A stretch of 64,000 nt of DNA, taken from Bradyrhizobium sp. CCGUVB4N (GTDB lineage: Bacteria > Pseudomonadota > Alphaproteobacteria > Rhizobiales > Xanthobacteraceae). Location of the stretch: the NCBI RefSeq assembly GCF_024199945.1, contig NZ_JANADP010000001.1:3658001-3722000 (forward strand). Reading direction: 5' to 3'. Made by a program: the position numbers and the translations under genes. Below, one piece after another: positions 43,768 through 52,111 of this stretch. The notes below the pieces were generated by a model that was given only the letters and a program-made list of their open reading frames with translations, had not been told where the DNA came from and did not search any database. Position 1 is the first letter of the stretch, and each line of letters begins with the position of its first letter.

Positions 43768-46608
43768 TCAGGACCGCAATTGTGCGATGAGGCCCTGGGC
43801 GATCCGCATGTCGGCGATACCCGACCCCTCGGTCATCGCGGCGCAGGCCTTCTCCAGAACCGCAAGCGCCTCTGCGCGCTGGTCGCGTCCGATCCTGAGT
43901 TGCGCGATGCTGATGGCGCATCGCAACTGCCAGAAGTCGGCGCCCTGCTGCGCCGCCAGATCCATCGCCTCGTGAAAGCAGGCGTCGGCGGCTTCCGACT
44001 GGGGTGTCTCTCTCAGCATCAGCTCACCCTTGATGCGGAGCAGCTCCGGCAGATACCAGCGTTCCTGCCTGTCGTTGCAACGCGCCAACGCGTTCTCGAT
44101 CGTGTCGAAGCCGTTGTGGATCTGGTTGGCCTGTCCGAAACACGCCGCCAGCTCGCCGAGCAGGGGAAGAAAGCGCGGCAGGAAGCGCGCATCGCCGGCG
44201 CGATTGAGCTCGTCGCGCAGCAGCGGCAGGCTTGCTTCGACATTCGTGCGCCTGGCGATGACCAGGGCATTGAAAGCGCGCGCCCACAAACCCCAGATTC
44301 TTATGGCGTGGCGATCGGTATGTTCGAGCAACTCGGCTCCGTAGCGCTCGGCAGCATCGTAGTCCCCGGCCAGAAAGGCGATCGGGCAGGCGGACTGTCC
44401 GAGCACACTGCAGAACGTCAGCGCGTGACCATTGGCCCGGCCTTCATGGATGTTCTGCTCCGCGAGTGCCAGGGCCTGATCCGCATGGCCCTGCAGCCAC
44501 AAGATTCGGGCACGGAAATACTGCGTCGATAGCCTGACATCGAGCGGAAAGATCTTTGGCTTTTCGGCCAGCACATGCAGGGAGGCATTCACCCGGTCGA
44601 TGCGAATCCGGGCGCCGTTCTGGTCGCCGAGATAATGCAGCGCCACGGCGGTCAACCGGTCGGCCAGCATGAGATCGGTCTTGTCGGGTGAACTCGCGGC
44701 CGCCTCGGCGAAGCGATCGGCCAGCACGCGCGCCTTGCCGAATGCACCGTTGTTGAACTGGTCGATGCACAGGCCCCAGAGCGCCCGCAGCCGGAAATCC
44801 TTGTCGTCGAGCCTGTCCGCCAGCTCTAACGTGGCCTCGAGGATCGGGCGTGCCTCGCGCGCGCGTCCTTCGCCGTACATCAGCGACCAGCCGAGCGCCG
44901 CCAGGAGCTGCATGCGCACTCGCTCGTCGCCGTGGTCTCCCAGCGCGGCGAGTGCGGTTCTGGCGCGCTCGCGACACTCCGAGAACAGCGATAGGCGAAT
45001 CCAGAGCGTGACCGCGACCGCCGTCAGCGCGATGCCGAGCTGCGCATCGCCATCCGGCGAAAAGGCCCAGTCCAGCGCGGCGCGCAGATTGTCCAGCTCC
45101 GCGCCGTAGACGCCAAGCCAGTCCGACAGCGGCGCGGATGTTTCGGCCTCAGCCCGCTCGAACAGGTCGCGAAAGTATTCGGCGTGGCGCTGCGCAATCC
45201 GCTTTGCTTCGCCGGCCTCGTTCAGCTTGCCGAGCGCGTAGGTGCGCGTGGTATCGAGCAGGCGATAACGCAGTGTTCGCGCGCCGGACGGTGCAATCAG
45301 CGATTTCGTGACGAGATTGTCGATCGCCTCCATGGTCGCCGTTGCACTGAGCCCGTCGCCCGACGCGACGGCGGCAGCCGCCTCCGGCGTGAACGGGCCG
45401 ACGAACACCGACAATCTTCGCAAGATTGCGCTCTCGGATGCGGGAAGAAGGTCGTAGCTCCAGTCGAGCGCGGCGCTGAGCGTCTGGTGTCGCGGAATGG
45501 CCGTGCGGCGGCCGCGCCATTGCAGCGAAAACCGGCTGTCGAGCAGGGACGCCGTGCCGGCGATACCATAGGCATTGACGCGCCCCGCCGCGAGCTCGAT
45601 CGCGAGCGCGATGCCGTCAAGGCGGCGGCAGATGTCCGCCACCAACGGTGCTTCTTCCGCGCTGAGCTGAAATGGTCCGGAGCTCTGTGCGATACGTTCG
45701 ATGAAGAGCTGGGCTGCCGGATAGGCGAGGATGTCGGCCACGGCGAGATCGTCGCGCCGGGGCGGGCAGTCGAGCGGAAACAGTCGAAAGATCCGTTCGC
45801 CTTCGCTGCGAAAGGATTCGCGGCTGGTGGCGAGCACATGCAGTCGCGGTGCCTCGCGAACCAGACGTTCGACCAGCGGCGCGAGGGTCTCCAACACGTG
45901 CTCGCAGCTGTCGAAGATCAACAGCGTCGGTTTCGCCTGCAGATGCGTCAGCAGCGCCGGGACCGGATCCTCCGCATTGATGGACAGCCCGAGTGTCGAT
46001 GCGATGGTGATGGCGGCGAGTTCGGGCCTTCTCACCGGTCCGAAGTCGACGAAGAAGACGTTGCCGTCAAAATGGGCCAGCCTGCGATGGCCCACGGTCA
46101 CGGCCACCGCGGTCTTGCCGATGCCGCCGGGGCCGACGACGGTGACGAAACGATGCAGTGCCAGCCCGGTCGAAATCTTCTCGATGACGTCGTCGCGCCC
46201 GATCACCCGTGCGAGCGGCGCGGGAAGCGAGCGGGGCAGGGAGACATCAATCGGGGCAGCAGGAAGAGCGGGAGCGACCTGGGCGAGCGATGCGACGAAG
46301 CAATAGCCGCGCCCGGGGACGTTGACGACATAACGGGCGGATTTGCCGGTATCGCCGAGGGCCTTGCGCAGCGCTGCGATGTGGAAGCGGAGGCTGCCGT
46401 CGTCGACATTCACGTCGGCCCAGACGCGTTTGACCAGCTCGCGCTTGTCGACGACTTCGCCGGGGCGCTCGGCCAGGAAGATCAGGATGTCGAGCGCGCG
46501 GCCTCCGACGTGAAGATGCGCGCCGTCCTTCTCCAGGAGTCGGGACTTCGGAAACAGTCGAAATGGCCCAAAAGAAATGGCCGAGTCATGGTTGTTATCG
46601 TCTGGCAC
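43768..46608 (-). CDS. Winged-helix/STAND NTPase regulator with helical repeats (paralog 3)
   Basis: A 946-residue protein: winged helix (~12-106; WADVNVDDGSLRFHIAALRKALG), STAND NTPase with P-loop GPGGIGKT (159-166), LLIFDSCEHVLE, LATSRESFRSEGERIFRLFPLDCPP, and a TPR-like C-terminal half that differs most from the other two paralogs, where ligand specificity is expected. Convergent with the aldo/keto reductase. Its upstream noncoding DNA is shared with that of paralog 2. Confidence 0.87.
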   Translation of the reverse strand: MPDDNNHDSAISFGPFRLFPKSRLLEKDGAHLHVGGRALDILIFLAERPGEVVDKRELVKRVWADVNVDDGSLRFHIAALRKALGDTGKSARYVVNVPGRGYCFVASLAQVAPALPAAPIDVSLPRSLPAPLARVIGRDDVIEKISTGLALHRFVTVVGPGGIGKTAVAVTVGHRRLAHFDGNVFFVDFGPVRRPELAAITIASTLGLSINAEDPVPALLTHLQAKPTLLIFDSCEHVLETLAPLVERLVREAPRLHVLATSRESFRSEGERIFRLFPLDCPPRRDDLAVADILAYPAAQLFIERIAQSSGPFQLSAEEAPLVADICRRLDGIALAIELAAGRVNAYGIAGTASLLDSRFSLQWRGRRTAIPRHQTLSAALDWSYDLLPASESAILRRLSVFVGPFTPEAAAAVASGDGLSATATMEAIDNLVTKSLIAPSGARTLRYRLLDTTRTYALGKLNEAGEAKRIAQRHAEYFRDLFERAEAETSAPLSDWLGVYGAELDNLRAALDWAFSPDGDAQLGIALTAVAVTLWIRLSLFSECRERARTALAALGDHGDERVRMQLLAALGWSLMYGEGRAREARPILEATLELADRLDDKDFRLRALWGLCIDQFNNGAFGKARVLADRFAEAAASSPDKTDLMLADRLTAVALHYLGDQNGARIRIDRVNASLHVLAEKPKIFPLDVRLSTQYFRARILWLQGHADQALALAEQNIHEGRANGHALTFCSVLGQSACPIAFLAGDYDAAERYGAELLEHTDRHAIRIWGLWARAFNALVIARRTNVEASLPLLRDELNRAGDARFLPRFLPLLGELAACFGQANQIHNGFDTIENALARCNDRQERWYLPELLRIKGELMLRETPQSEAADACFHEAMDLAAQQGADFWQLRCAISIAQLRIGRDQRAEALAVLEKACAAMTEGSGIADMRIAQGLIAQLRS

Positions 46609-46639
46609 GCACTATAGCCCCCTCGGCAGGGAGTCAAAT

Positions 46640-46772
46640 ATGTTTGACTTTGTCTATCAGAACGAAGCGTACAGTAAACTGGACGAAAGCAGCGGGTATG
46701 GCTTCAGGTCCGTGCGATGCCGCTTCGACCCACTCTGTTCGTTTGAAATATCGCTTTAAGATGAATGGCTTA
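46640..46772 (-). promoter_or_regulatory. Upstream region conserved with STAND paralog 2
   Basis: Within the 369-nt gap 46609-46977: AGAACGA (46659), AGTAAA (46673) and GGACGAAAGC (46681) followed by a TCGTTTGAAATATCGCTT...GGCTTA block (46739-46772) repeat the order seen at 33043-33148. Frames crossing this part are short and not conserved. The rest of the gap (46773-46977) contains nothing I recognise apart from the promoter of the Bug-type gene. Confidence 0.5.
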
Positions 46773-46977
46773 GGCTGGTGGATGAGGTCGGCTCATCTGT
46801 TCAGCTGTCAGCTCTACGCAGGGGACCATGCCGAAAAACGGATGGGGACTCTCACTTTGCCCACAAGCCTTGGTTGCCCCGCCGTTTGCGGTGCCATTGA
46901 CGATGGCGGCGTCCTGCTGCGAATGGTTTCTTGGGAGCCGGTCCCGCCACTGATCAAAGATATTTTCGGAATAGGAC

Positions 46978-47967
46978 ATGCCCTCCCTCTCGCGGCGAGA
47001 CTTCGTCAATGCGGCCGCGTTTGCCGCGACGGTCGCCGGATTTCCACGTTGTGGAAACGCGGTTGATTATCCCTCCAGGCCGATCCGGCTGGTGATCCCG
47101 TATGCGGCTGGCGGCCCAGGCGATCAGATCGGACGTCCCTGGGTCGAGCGAATGTCATCGCAGCTCGGTCCGAGTTTTGTCGAGAATATCAGCGGTGCAG
47201 GCGGCGCCATCGGGACGGCAGCGGTCGCACGCGAGAAGCCCGACGGCTATTCGCTTCTGCTGGGAAATGGCAGTACGCAGGTCATCGCCCCGCTGACGAC
47301 GCCAAATCCCGCCTACGCCGTTGACGATTTCCGCGCCATCTATCGCTTGATCAACAGTGCGCTGGTATTCGCTGTCAGCCCCTCGCTGCCGGCAGCCAAT
47401 CTGCAAGACCTGATTGCGTACGCGAAGGCCAACCCCGGCAAGCTGTCCTATGGGACGCCCGGTATCGGCACCGGCAATCACCTCGTCGGCGAATTGTTCA
47501 AGCAGCAGGCAGGCGGACTTGACATCGTCCATGTTCCCTATCGAGGGAGCTCGCAAGCGACCAATGACGTCGTCGCCGGTCAGATATCTCTCGTTGTTGC
47601 CGTCATGTCGGTTCAATTGCAGCAACTCGGCCGTGCCGGCAGAATACGGCTGCTGGCGGTCACGACCGAACGGCGCTTGAGCGGCGCGCCCGACATTCCG
47701 ACCGCAATTGAATCCGGCATGCCGGATCTCAGCTATGAGGGCTGGTTCGGCCTGTTCGCGCACAAGATGACGGACGATGCGATCATCGACCGGATCGCGC
47801 AGGCGACACGGGCAGCGATGTCCGATCCCGGATTGCAAGAATCGTATCGCTCTCAGGGCATGGAACCGGATAGCGATTCCAGCCCGGACAAGTTTCAGCG
47901 AATTGTCGATGCCACCACGGCAAGCCTTGCTCCCGTGATCAAGACGATCGGGCTCAAATCGCAGTAA
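46978..47967 (+). CDS. Tripartite tricarboxylate transporter-type binding protein (Bug/TctC family)
   Basis: A 329-residue periplasmic binding protein with a Tat-like leader (SRRDFVNAAAFAATVAG) and family features YPSRPIRLVIPYAAGGPGDQIGR, LSYGTPGIGTGNHLVGELF and VPYRGSSQATNDVVAGQI. No TctA/TctB membrane genes lie next to it, as with most members of this expanded family. Ligands of relatives are carboxylates or aromatic acids. Confidence 0.9.
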   Translation: MPSLSRRDFVNAAAFAATVAGFPRCGNAVDYPSRPIRLVIPYAAGGPGDQIGRPWVERMSSQLGPSFVENISGAGGAIGTAAVAREKPDGYSLLLGNGSTQVIAPLTTPNPAYAVDDFRAIYRLINSALVFAVSPSLPAANLQDLIAYAKANPGKLSYGTPGIGTGNHLVGELFKQQAGGLDIVHVPYRGSSQATNDVVAGQISLVVAVMSVQLQQLGRAGRIRLLAVTTERRLSGAPDIPTAIESGMPDLSYEGWFGLFAHKMTDDAIIDRIAQATRAAMSDPGLQESYRSQGMEPDSDSSPDKFQRIVDATTASLAPVIKTIGLKSQ

Positions 47968-48015
47968 CCCGACGCTGTGTCTTAGCAATCCAGAGTGCTT
48001 CTGGTGAGGGCTTCA

Positions 48016-48047
48016 GGATTGCTTCGTCGCCAGGCTGATCGCAATGA
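48016..48047. repeat. Short palindromic intergenic repeat
   Basis: The words GGATTGCTTCGTCGC and GATCGCAATGACGA form an imperfect stem (ATTGC 48018-48022 with GCAAT 48041-48045). Similar hairpins with ATTGCTTCG...CGCAATGACG recur between genes in Bradyrhizobium-like genomes as far as I know. It lies in the 151-nt gap between convergent genes. Confidence 0.4.
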
Positions 48048-48118
48048 CGATGTGGCGACAGCGAACTTCTCGTACCTCGGGATGAAGGAGCTGTCAGGGT
48101 CGTTATCGCGAGCCCGGC

Positions 48119-48745
48119 TCAGAACCGCTTCGCTATCTCGGCAAGGCGGCGGTGGGCGGTGTCGCGGGCGGCGCGGATCGGCTCGGCCGGGCCCGCCGTC
48201 GGGCCGATCGGCACAAAGCGCACGTCGCTGACGCCGATGAAGCGGAGTGCCTCGCGCAAGTACGGCGTCGCCATGTCGATGCGGCCGCGGTTCATGCCGG
48301 TGGCGAAGTCGCTGCCAGAGGCGAGAATGACGATGGTCGGTCGATCCTTGAGGAGCGGAAGATAGCCCTGCGCCGGATCGAAGCGGAACGTCAGGCCTGG
48401 CTGGATGACGATGTCGAACCATTGCTTCAGCTTGTAGGGGATGCCGAAATTCCACATCGGCGTCGAGATCAGCACGCGCTCGGCCAGCGAGAAGCGCAGC
48501 GCCATCCGCTCGGCTTCCGCAAAACTGTCCCGCTGCGCGTCGGTGAAGGCCTCCGCTTTCATCCGTGCATATTTAGCCTCGACGATGGGGCCTGCAAATT
48601 CCGGCATGCGCTCGTGCCAGAGATCGACGACGTCGATGTCCCAATCGGGGCGGGCCTGTTGAAAGCGGTCAAGGAACAGTCGCGCACCGGCGCTCGACTC
48701 GGAATCGGCACGCGGGGAGCAGCAGAGGTGCAAGAGCTTTGCCAC
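48119..48745 (-). CDS. FMN-dependent azoreductase/quinone reductase family protein
   Basis: A 208-residue flavodoxin-fold enzyme resembling AzoR/NQO proteins: LLHLCCSPRADSESSAGARLF for FMN phosphate binding and TPMWNFGIPYKLKQWFD at ~95-111. Uses NAD(P)H to reduce quinones or azo/nitro compounds. Last gene of the long minus-strand cluster, 3 nt after the SMP-30 fusion gene. Confidence 0.87.
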   Translation of the reverse strand: MAKLLHLCCSPRADSESSAGARLFLDRFQQARPDWDIDVVDLWHERMPEFAGPIVEAKYARMKAEAFTDAQRDSFAEAERMALRFSLAERVLISTPMWNFGIPYKLKQWFDIVIQPGLTFRFDPAQGYLPLLKDRPTIVILASGSDFATGMNRGRIDMATPYLREALRFIGVSDVRFVPIGPTAGPAEPIRAARDTAHRRLAEIAKRF

Positions 48746-48748
48746 CGC

Positions 48749-50326
48749 TCATCCCAGCGCTCTGATGACGGCGTCCGCGCGGGTGACGACGGCGACGTTC
48801 TGCATGGCAAAATTGATCGAGGCCGAGTGCCAGTCGGCATTCATGGTCGAGCAGCAGTCTTCCGGCACGATCATGAAATAGCCCTTGTCGGCTCCGGTGC
48901 GTGCGGTGTGCTCGACCGACATGTTGGTCCAGGCGCCGGTGTTGATGATCATATCGCGGCCGGTGGCTTTCAGGATCGTCTCCAGCCGCGTGCCTTCCCA
49001 GGCGCTCATCCGCATCTTCTCGACGACGAAATCGCCGGGCCGCGGCTCGAGGCCCGACACGGGCGCTACCCCCCAACTGCCACGCACCATCGCCTTGCTG
49101 TCGACGAGACCCTCGAACAGTGGTGCGTTCAGCGTCACGCCCGGCGCTCCGGGCTCGACCACGAACCAGACATGGATGATGGTGACGCCGCGCGCGCGCG
49201 CCGTTTCCGCCAGGCGACGGACGTTCTCGACGACGTGCTGCTGCTTGGCATGACCGGGCGCGCCGGATTCGGCGAACGCGCCGCCATCCATGATGACGTC
49301 GTTCTGGAGGTCCTGGATGATCATGGCGCAGCGGTTCGGATCGAGGCGTAACTCGCCGTCGGCCAGGATCGGCGCCGCAGCTGCAGGGCCGGCGCTCGCG
49401 GCGCCGCTACCGCTGCGCTTGCCGCTCATATAGGGTTCGTGGCGCGGTCCGGCCTTGGTCGGGATGGCGTAGACCGAATGCGTCGAGGTCAAATAGAGCG
49501 TGCGGAAATCCGGTCCGCCCCAGGCGAGGTTGGCGACGAGCTCGGGCACGCGAACCTTTCCGAGCAGCTCGCCGCGCGGCGAATAGACCCAGACGCCGCC
49601 GGGTGCGGTGACCCAGACATTGCCGTGCTGGTCGCATTTCATGCCGTCGGGCAGGCCGGGCTCCAATTCGGAGCGGATGCCGCTTGCGAACACCCGCGCG
49701 TTCGACAGCGTGCCATCGGCATTGACGTCGAACACGCGGATCAGCGCCTGCACGGTGTCGTTGACATAGAGCAGTTTCTCGTCGGGCGAGAAGCACAGTC
49801 CGTTCGGCTGGTCGAACAGATTGCGGTCGACCACGAGCGTCGGCTCGCTGCCGGGCACGACGCGATAGACGCCCTGGAAGCCGAGCTGGCGCGGCCGCTC
49901 GACGCCATAGACCGGCATGCGGCCATACCAGGGATCCGAGAAATAGATCGCGCCTGATGAGTGCACGCAGACATCGTTGGGGCTGTTGAGCTCCTGTCCC
50001 CCAAAGTGCGAGGCCAGCACCTCGCGCCGTCCGTCCGGGCGTTCGCGGATTAACGATGAGGTCGCGTGCTCGCAGACGATCAGATTGAGCTCGGCGTCGT
50101 AGGTCATGCCGTTGCATTTGTTCGACGGACGCTTGATCTCGGCGACGCCGCGCCGTGCATCCCAGCGCCGGCGCACGTCGCCCGGCATGTCCGAGAACAG
50201 GAGGTAATGATCGACCGGATGCCAGATCGGCCCTTCCGTGAAATCAAAGCCTGTTCCGACCTGCGCAACGGGTGCGTAGGGATCGATCAGCGTTTCGAAT
50301 TCGGATCGCAAGGTGACGTGGGTCAT
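48749..50326 (-). CDS. Fusion: SMP-30/gluconolactonase domain + isochorismatase-like (cysteine hydrolase) domain
   Basis: A 525-residue protein with two enzymes in one chain. Residues ~15-300 form an SMP-30 beta-propeller (EGPIWHP metal Glu, NKCNGMTYD, SPNDVCVHSSG, DGMKCDQHGNVWV). An Ala/Gly/Ser-rich linker (~305-325) leads to an isochorismatase fold (~330-525) with Asp in MIIQDLQND and Lys in VVEKMRMSAW. The position of the usual nucleophile Cys reads NTGAWTNMSVEHTA, i.e. Ser. So this half may be an isochorismatase-like hydrolase without thiol chemistry. Would open a lactone and cleave the product, if both halves are active. Confidence 0.85.
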   Translation of the reverse strand: MTHVTLRSEFETLIDPYAPVAQVGTGFDFTEGPIWHPVDHYLLFSDMPGDVRRRWDARRGVAEIKRPSNKCNGMTYDAELNLIVCEHATSSLIRERPDGRREVLASHFGGQELNSPNDVCVHSSGAIYFSDPWYGRMPVYGVERPRQLGFQGVYRVVPGSEPTLVVDRNLFDQPNGLCFSPDEKLLYVNDTVQALIRVFDVNADGTLSNARVFASGIRSELEPGLPDGMKCDQHGNVWVTAPGGVWVYSPRGELLGKVRVPELVANLAWGGPDFRTLYLTSTHSVYAIPTKAGPRHEPYMSGKRSGSGAASAGPAAAAPILADGELRLDPNRCAMIIQDLQNDVIMDGGAFAESGAPGHAKQQHVVENVRRLAETARARGVTIIHVWFVVEPGAPGVTLNAPLFEGLVDSKAMVRGSWGVAPVSGLEPRPGDFVVEKMRMSAWEGTRLETILKATGRDMIINTGAWTNMSVEHTARTGADKGYFMIVPEDCCSTMNADWHSASINFAMQNVAVVTRADAVIRALG

Positions 50327-50347
50327 CGGTCGGGTCCTTCGATCACA

Positions 50348-51196
50348 TCAGGCGGGGAACCAGTTGCGCGCGGGCAGGGACTGCACGATCGGGCCCGGGA
50401 CCTGATCGTGGAGCCGGCCGACGACGTTGCCGCCTTCGATCTTGGCGGGGCGGTCGTGCACCGGCAGCAGATAGCGCGAGTTGCTGAGGAGCTTTTTGAT
50501 CGACGCTTTCTCGGCGCGCTTGCTGGTGCCGTGATTGCCAGTGGTGCGCGGCTCCGCGTCGTGGATCTCGTTGAAAGGCGTGACGATCTGGTCGTTGAAA
50601 TCGTAGATCACATCACCGCAGATGGTGGCAATGCCGTCGGCTGTCTCGACGATGATGTTCATCGAGCCCTCGGTGTGGGCGTTGGCCGCGTCGCAATAGA
50701 CGCCGGGCATGAGCTCGACGGGGCCGGTGATCTCCAGGTCGAGGAAACGCAGCGCGCTCTTGGTGTGCAGGCGGTCGATCAGATGCTTGATGTCGGGCGC
50801 AGGATATTGCGGATGCATCAGGCCGGAGACGGAATATTCGAGCTCCTTGCGGTTGACGACGACCGTTGTGTTCATCGGGAAGAGGTCGTCCTTTCCGGCG
50901 TGGTCGATGTGCAGATGCGTGTGACAGACGAACCGCACGTCGCCCATACGCACGCCGTGGCGGGCAAGCTGGTTCTCGATCATGTGCTCGTGGTACTGCA
51001 AGCCGCGCATGCCCAGCGTCTCCATGATCTGGTTGGAGCGATAGCCGGTGTCGACCACGACCGGATATTTGCCGCCGAGGATCAGAAAGCCCAGCGTGAG
51101 GACGCGGCGGGTGCGACCGCAGTCGCGACCGAGCACCAGGAAGCTCGATTCCAACTCGATATCGCCGTAGTCTAGGATCTTGATCTCCAGCGCCAT
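50348..51196 (-). CDS. Metallo-beta-lactamase fold hydrolase (AHL lactonase-like)
   Basis: A 282-residue MBL-fold enzyme with the metal motif HTHLHIDHAG (H94xH96xD98H99), a second ligand region in ANAHTEGS and a third in LLPVHD. The N-terminus and the FPMNTTVVVNRKELEY segment resemble the N-acyl homoserine lactonase family. In this operon a lactone intermediate of a catabolic route is as likely a substrate as a signal molecule. Confidence 0.85.
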   Translation of the reverse strand: MALEIKILDYGDIELESSFLVLGRDCGRTRRVLTLGFLILGGKYPVVVDTGYRSNQIMETLGMRGLQYHEHMIENQLARHGVRMGDVRFVCHTHLHIDHAGKDDLFPMNTTVVVNRKELEYSVSGLMHPQYPAPDIKHLIDRLHTKSALRFLDLEITGPVELMPGVYCDAANAHTEGSMNIIVETADGIATICGDVIYDFNDQIVTPFNEIHDAEPRTTGNHGTSKRAEKASIKKLLSNSRYLLPVHDRPAKIEGGNVVGRLHDQVPGPIVQSLPARNWFPA

Positions 51197-51226
51197 TCGT
51201 TTCCCTCCCTGTTCTCTTTTTATCCG

Positions 51227-52111
51227 TCAAAGCCGATAGACGCGCGTTGCGGTGCCTCTGAAGATCGCATCCCGTTGCTCGGGGTTCAGCCGGGCTGTTG
51301 CGGCACGAAATGCGTCGACGAGCTCGCGATAGCTGGTCCACAATTTCTCGATCGGGAAATTGGAGCCGAACAGGCAGCGCTCGGCACCGAAGATCGCGAC
51401 GGTGTCGGCGACCACGGCGGCGATATGCGCAGGGTCGTTACGATGAATGAACGTGCCGAGCCCCGAGAGCTTCGCGACCACGTTCGGGCAGGTCGCGAGC
51501 CGGGCCATGCCGGCGCGCCAGGCGGCGCGTCCCGCCGGCGACGGATCTTCGAGCATGCCGGCATGCTGAAGGATGAAAGTCACCTTGGGGCAGGAGTCCG
51601 CGAGTTCTGCAGCGTCCGGCATCTGCGGCGTGAACACCTGCAGGTCGAAGCTCCAGCCGTAATCGGCGAGCCGCGCGACGTTGCGCCGGACCATGGGATC
51701 GATGCAGAGATCGGGCTTGGCGGCGAAGCGATAGAGCGGGTTCTCGTGCCAGTGCAGCTGCATCCGCACCCCGCGCACCAGCGGATAGCGCTTCAGGCGG
51801 TCTAACTGCGGGCGGACGTCGTCCACGGCGAAATTGGCGTAGGCAACGATCGCGTGCGGCCAGCCGTGCTTGTCGGCTGTCTGCTGCACCCAGGCGGCTT
51901 CGTCTTCGAAACGGTCGTTGGCCCAATTGGTCTGGACGTAGACCGAGCGGGTGACGCCGCTACCCCTGAGGTCGTCGAGATATTCCTTGATCGGATAGTC
52001 GCGCCGAATGGCTTCGTAAGGTCCAAAGATGCGGGGCTGCATCGGGCCGACCAGCCAGGGCAGGTCGGCCTGCCGCCAGATATGATGATGGCCGTCGACA
52101 ATCTCGGTCAC
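51227..52111 (-). CDS. Amidohydrolase_2 family TIM-barrel hydrolase
   Basis: A 294-residue metal-dependent hydrolase starting MTEIVDGHHHIWR (metal-binding HxH), with VYVQTNWANDRFEDEAAWVQ, a FILQHAGM His ligand and FGSNFPIEKL near the C-terminus. Relatives hydrolyse lactones (e.g. dicarboxylate lactones) or decarboxylate aromatic acids. Overlaps the VWA gene by 4 nt. Confidence 0.87.
   Translation of the reverse strand: MTEIVDGHHHIWRQADLPWLVGPMQPRIFGPYEAIRRDYPIKEYLDDLRGSGVTRSVYVQTNWANDRFEDEAAWVQQTADKHGWPHAIVAYANFAVDDVRPQLDRLKRYPLVRGVRMQLHWHENPLYRFAAKPDLCIDPMVRRNVARLADYGWSFDLQVFTPQMPDAAELADSCPKVTFILQHAGMLEDPSPAGRAAWRAGMARLATCPNVVAKLSGLGTFIHRNDPAHIAAVVADTVAIFGAERCLFGSNFPIEKLWTSYRELVDAFRAATARLNPEQRDAIFRGTATRVYRL

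Noticed and set aside
46577..46759. 60-codon plus-strand frame upstream of STAND paralog 3
   Set aside because: It covers the block conserved with the upstream region of paralog 2, where no equivalent frame exists; conservation is better explained as promoter DNA.
50348..51196. MBL-fold protein as a dedicated quorum-quenching lactonase
   Set aside because: Motif and length fit, but it sits inside a catabolic operon with two other candidate lactone hydrolases, so a pathway lactone is at least as likely.
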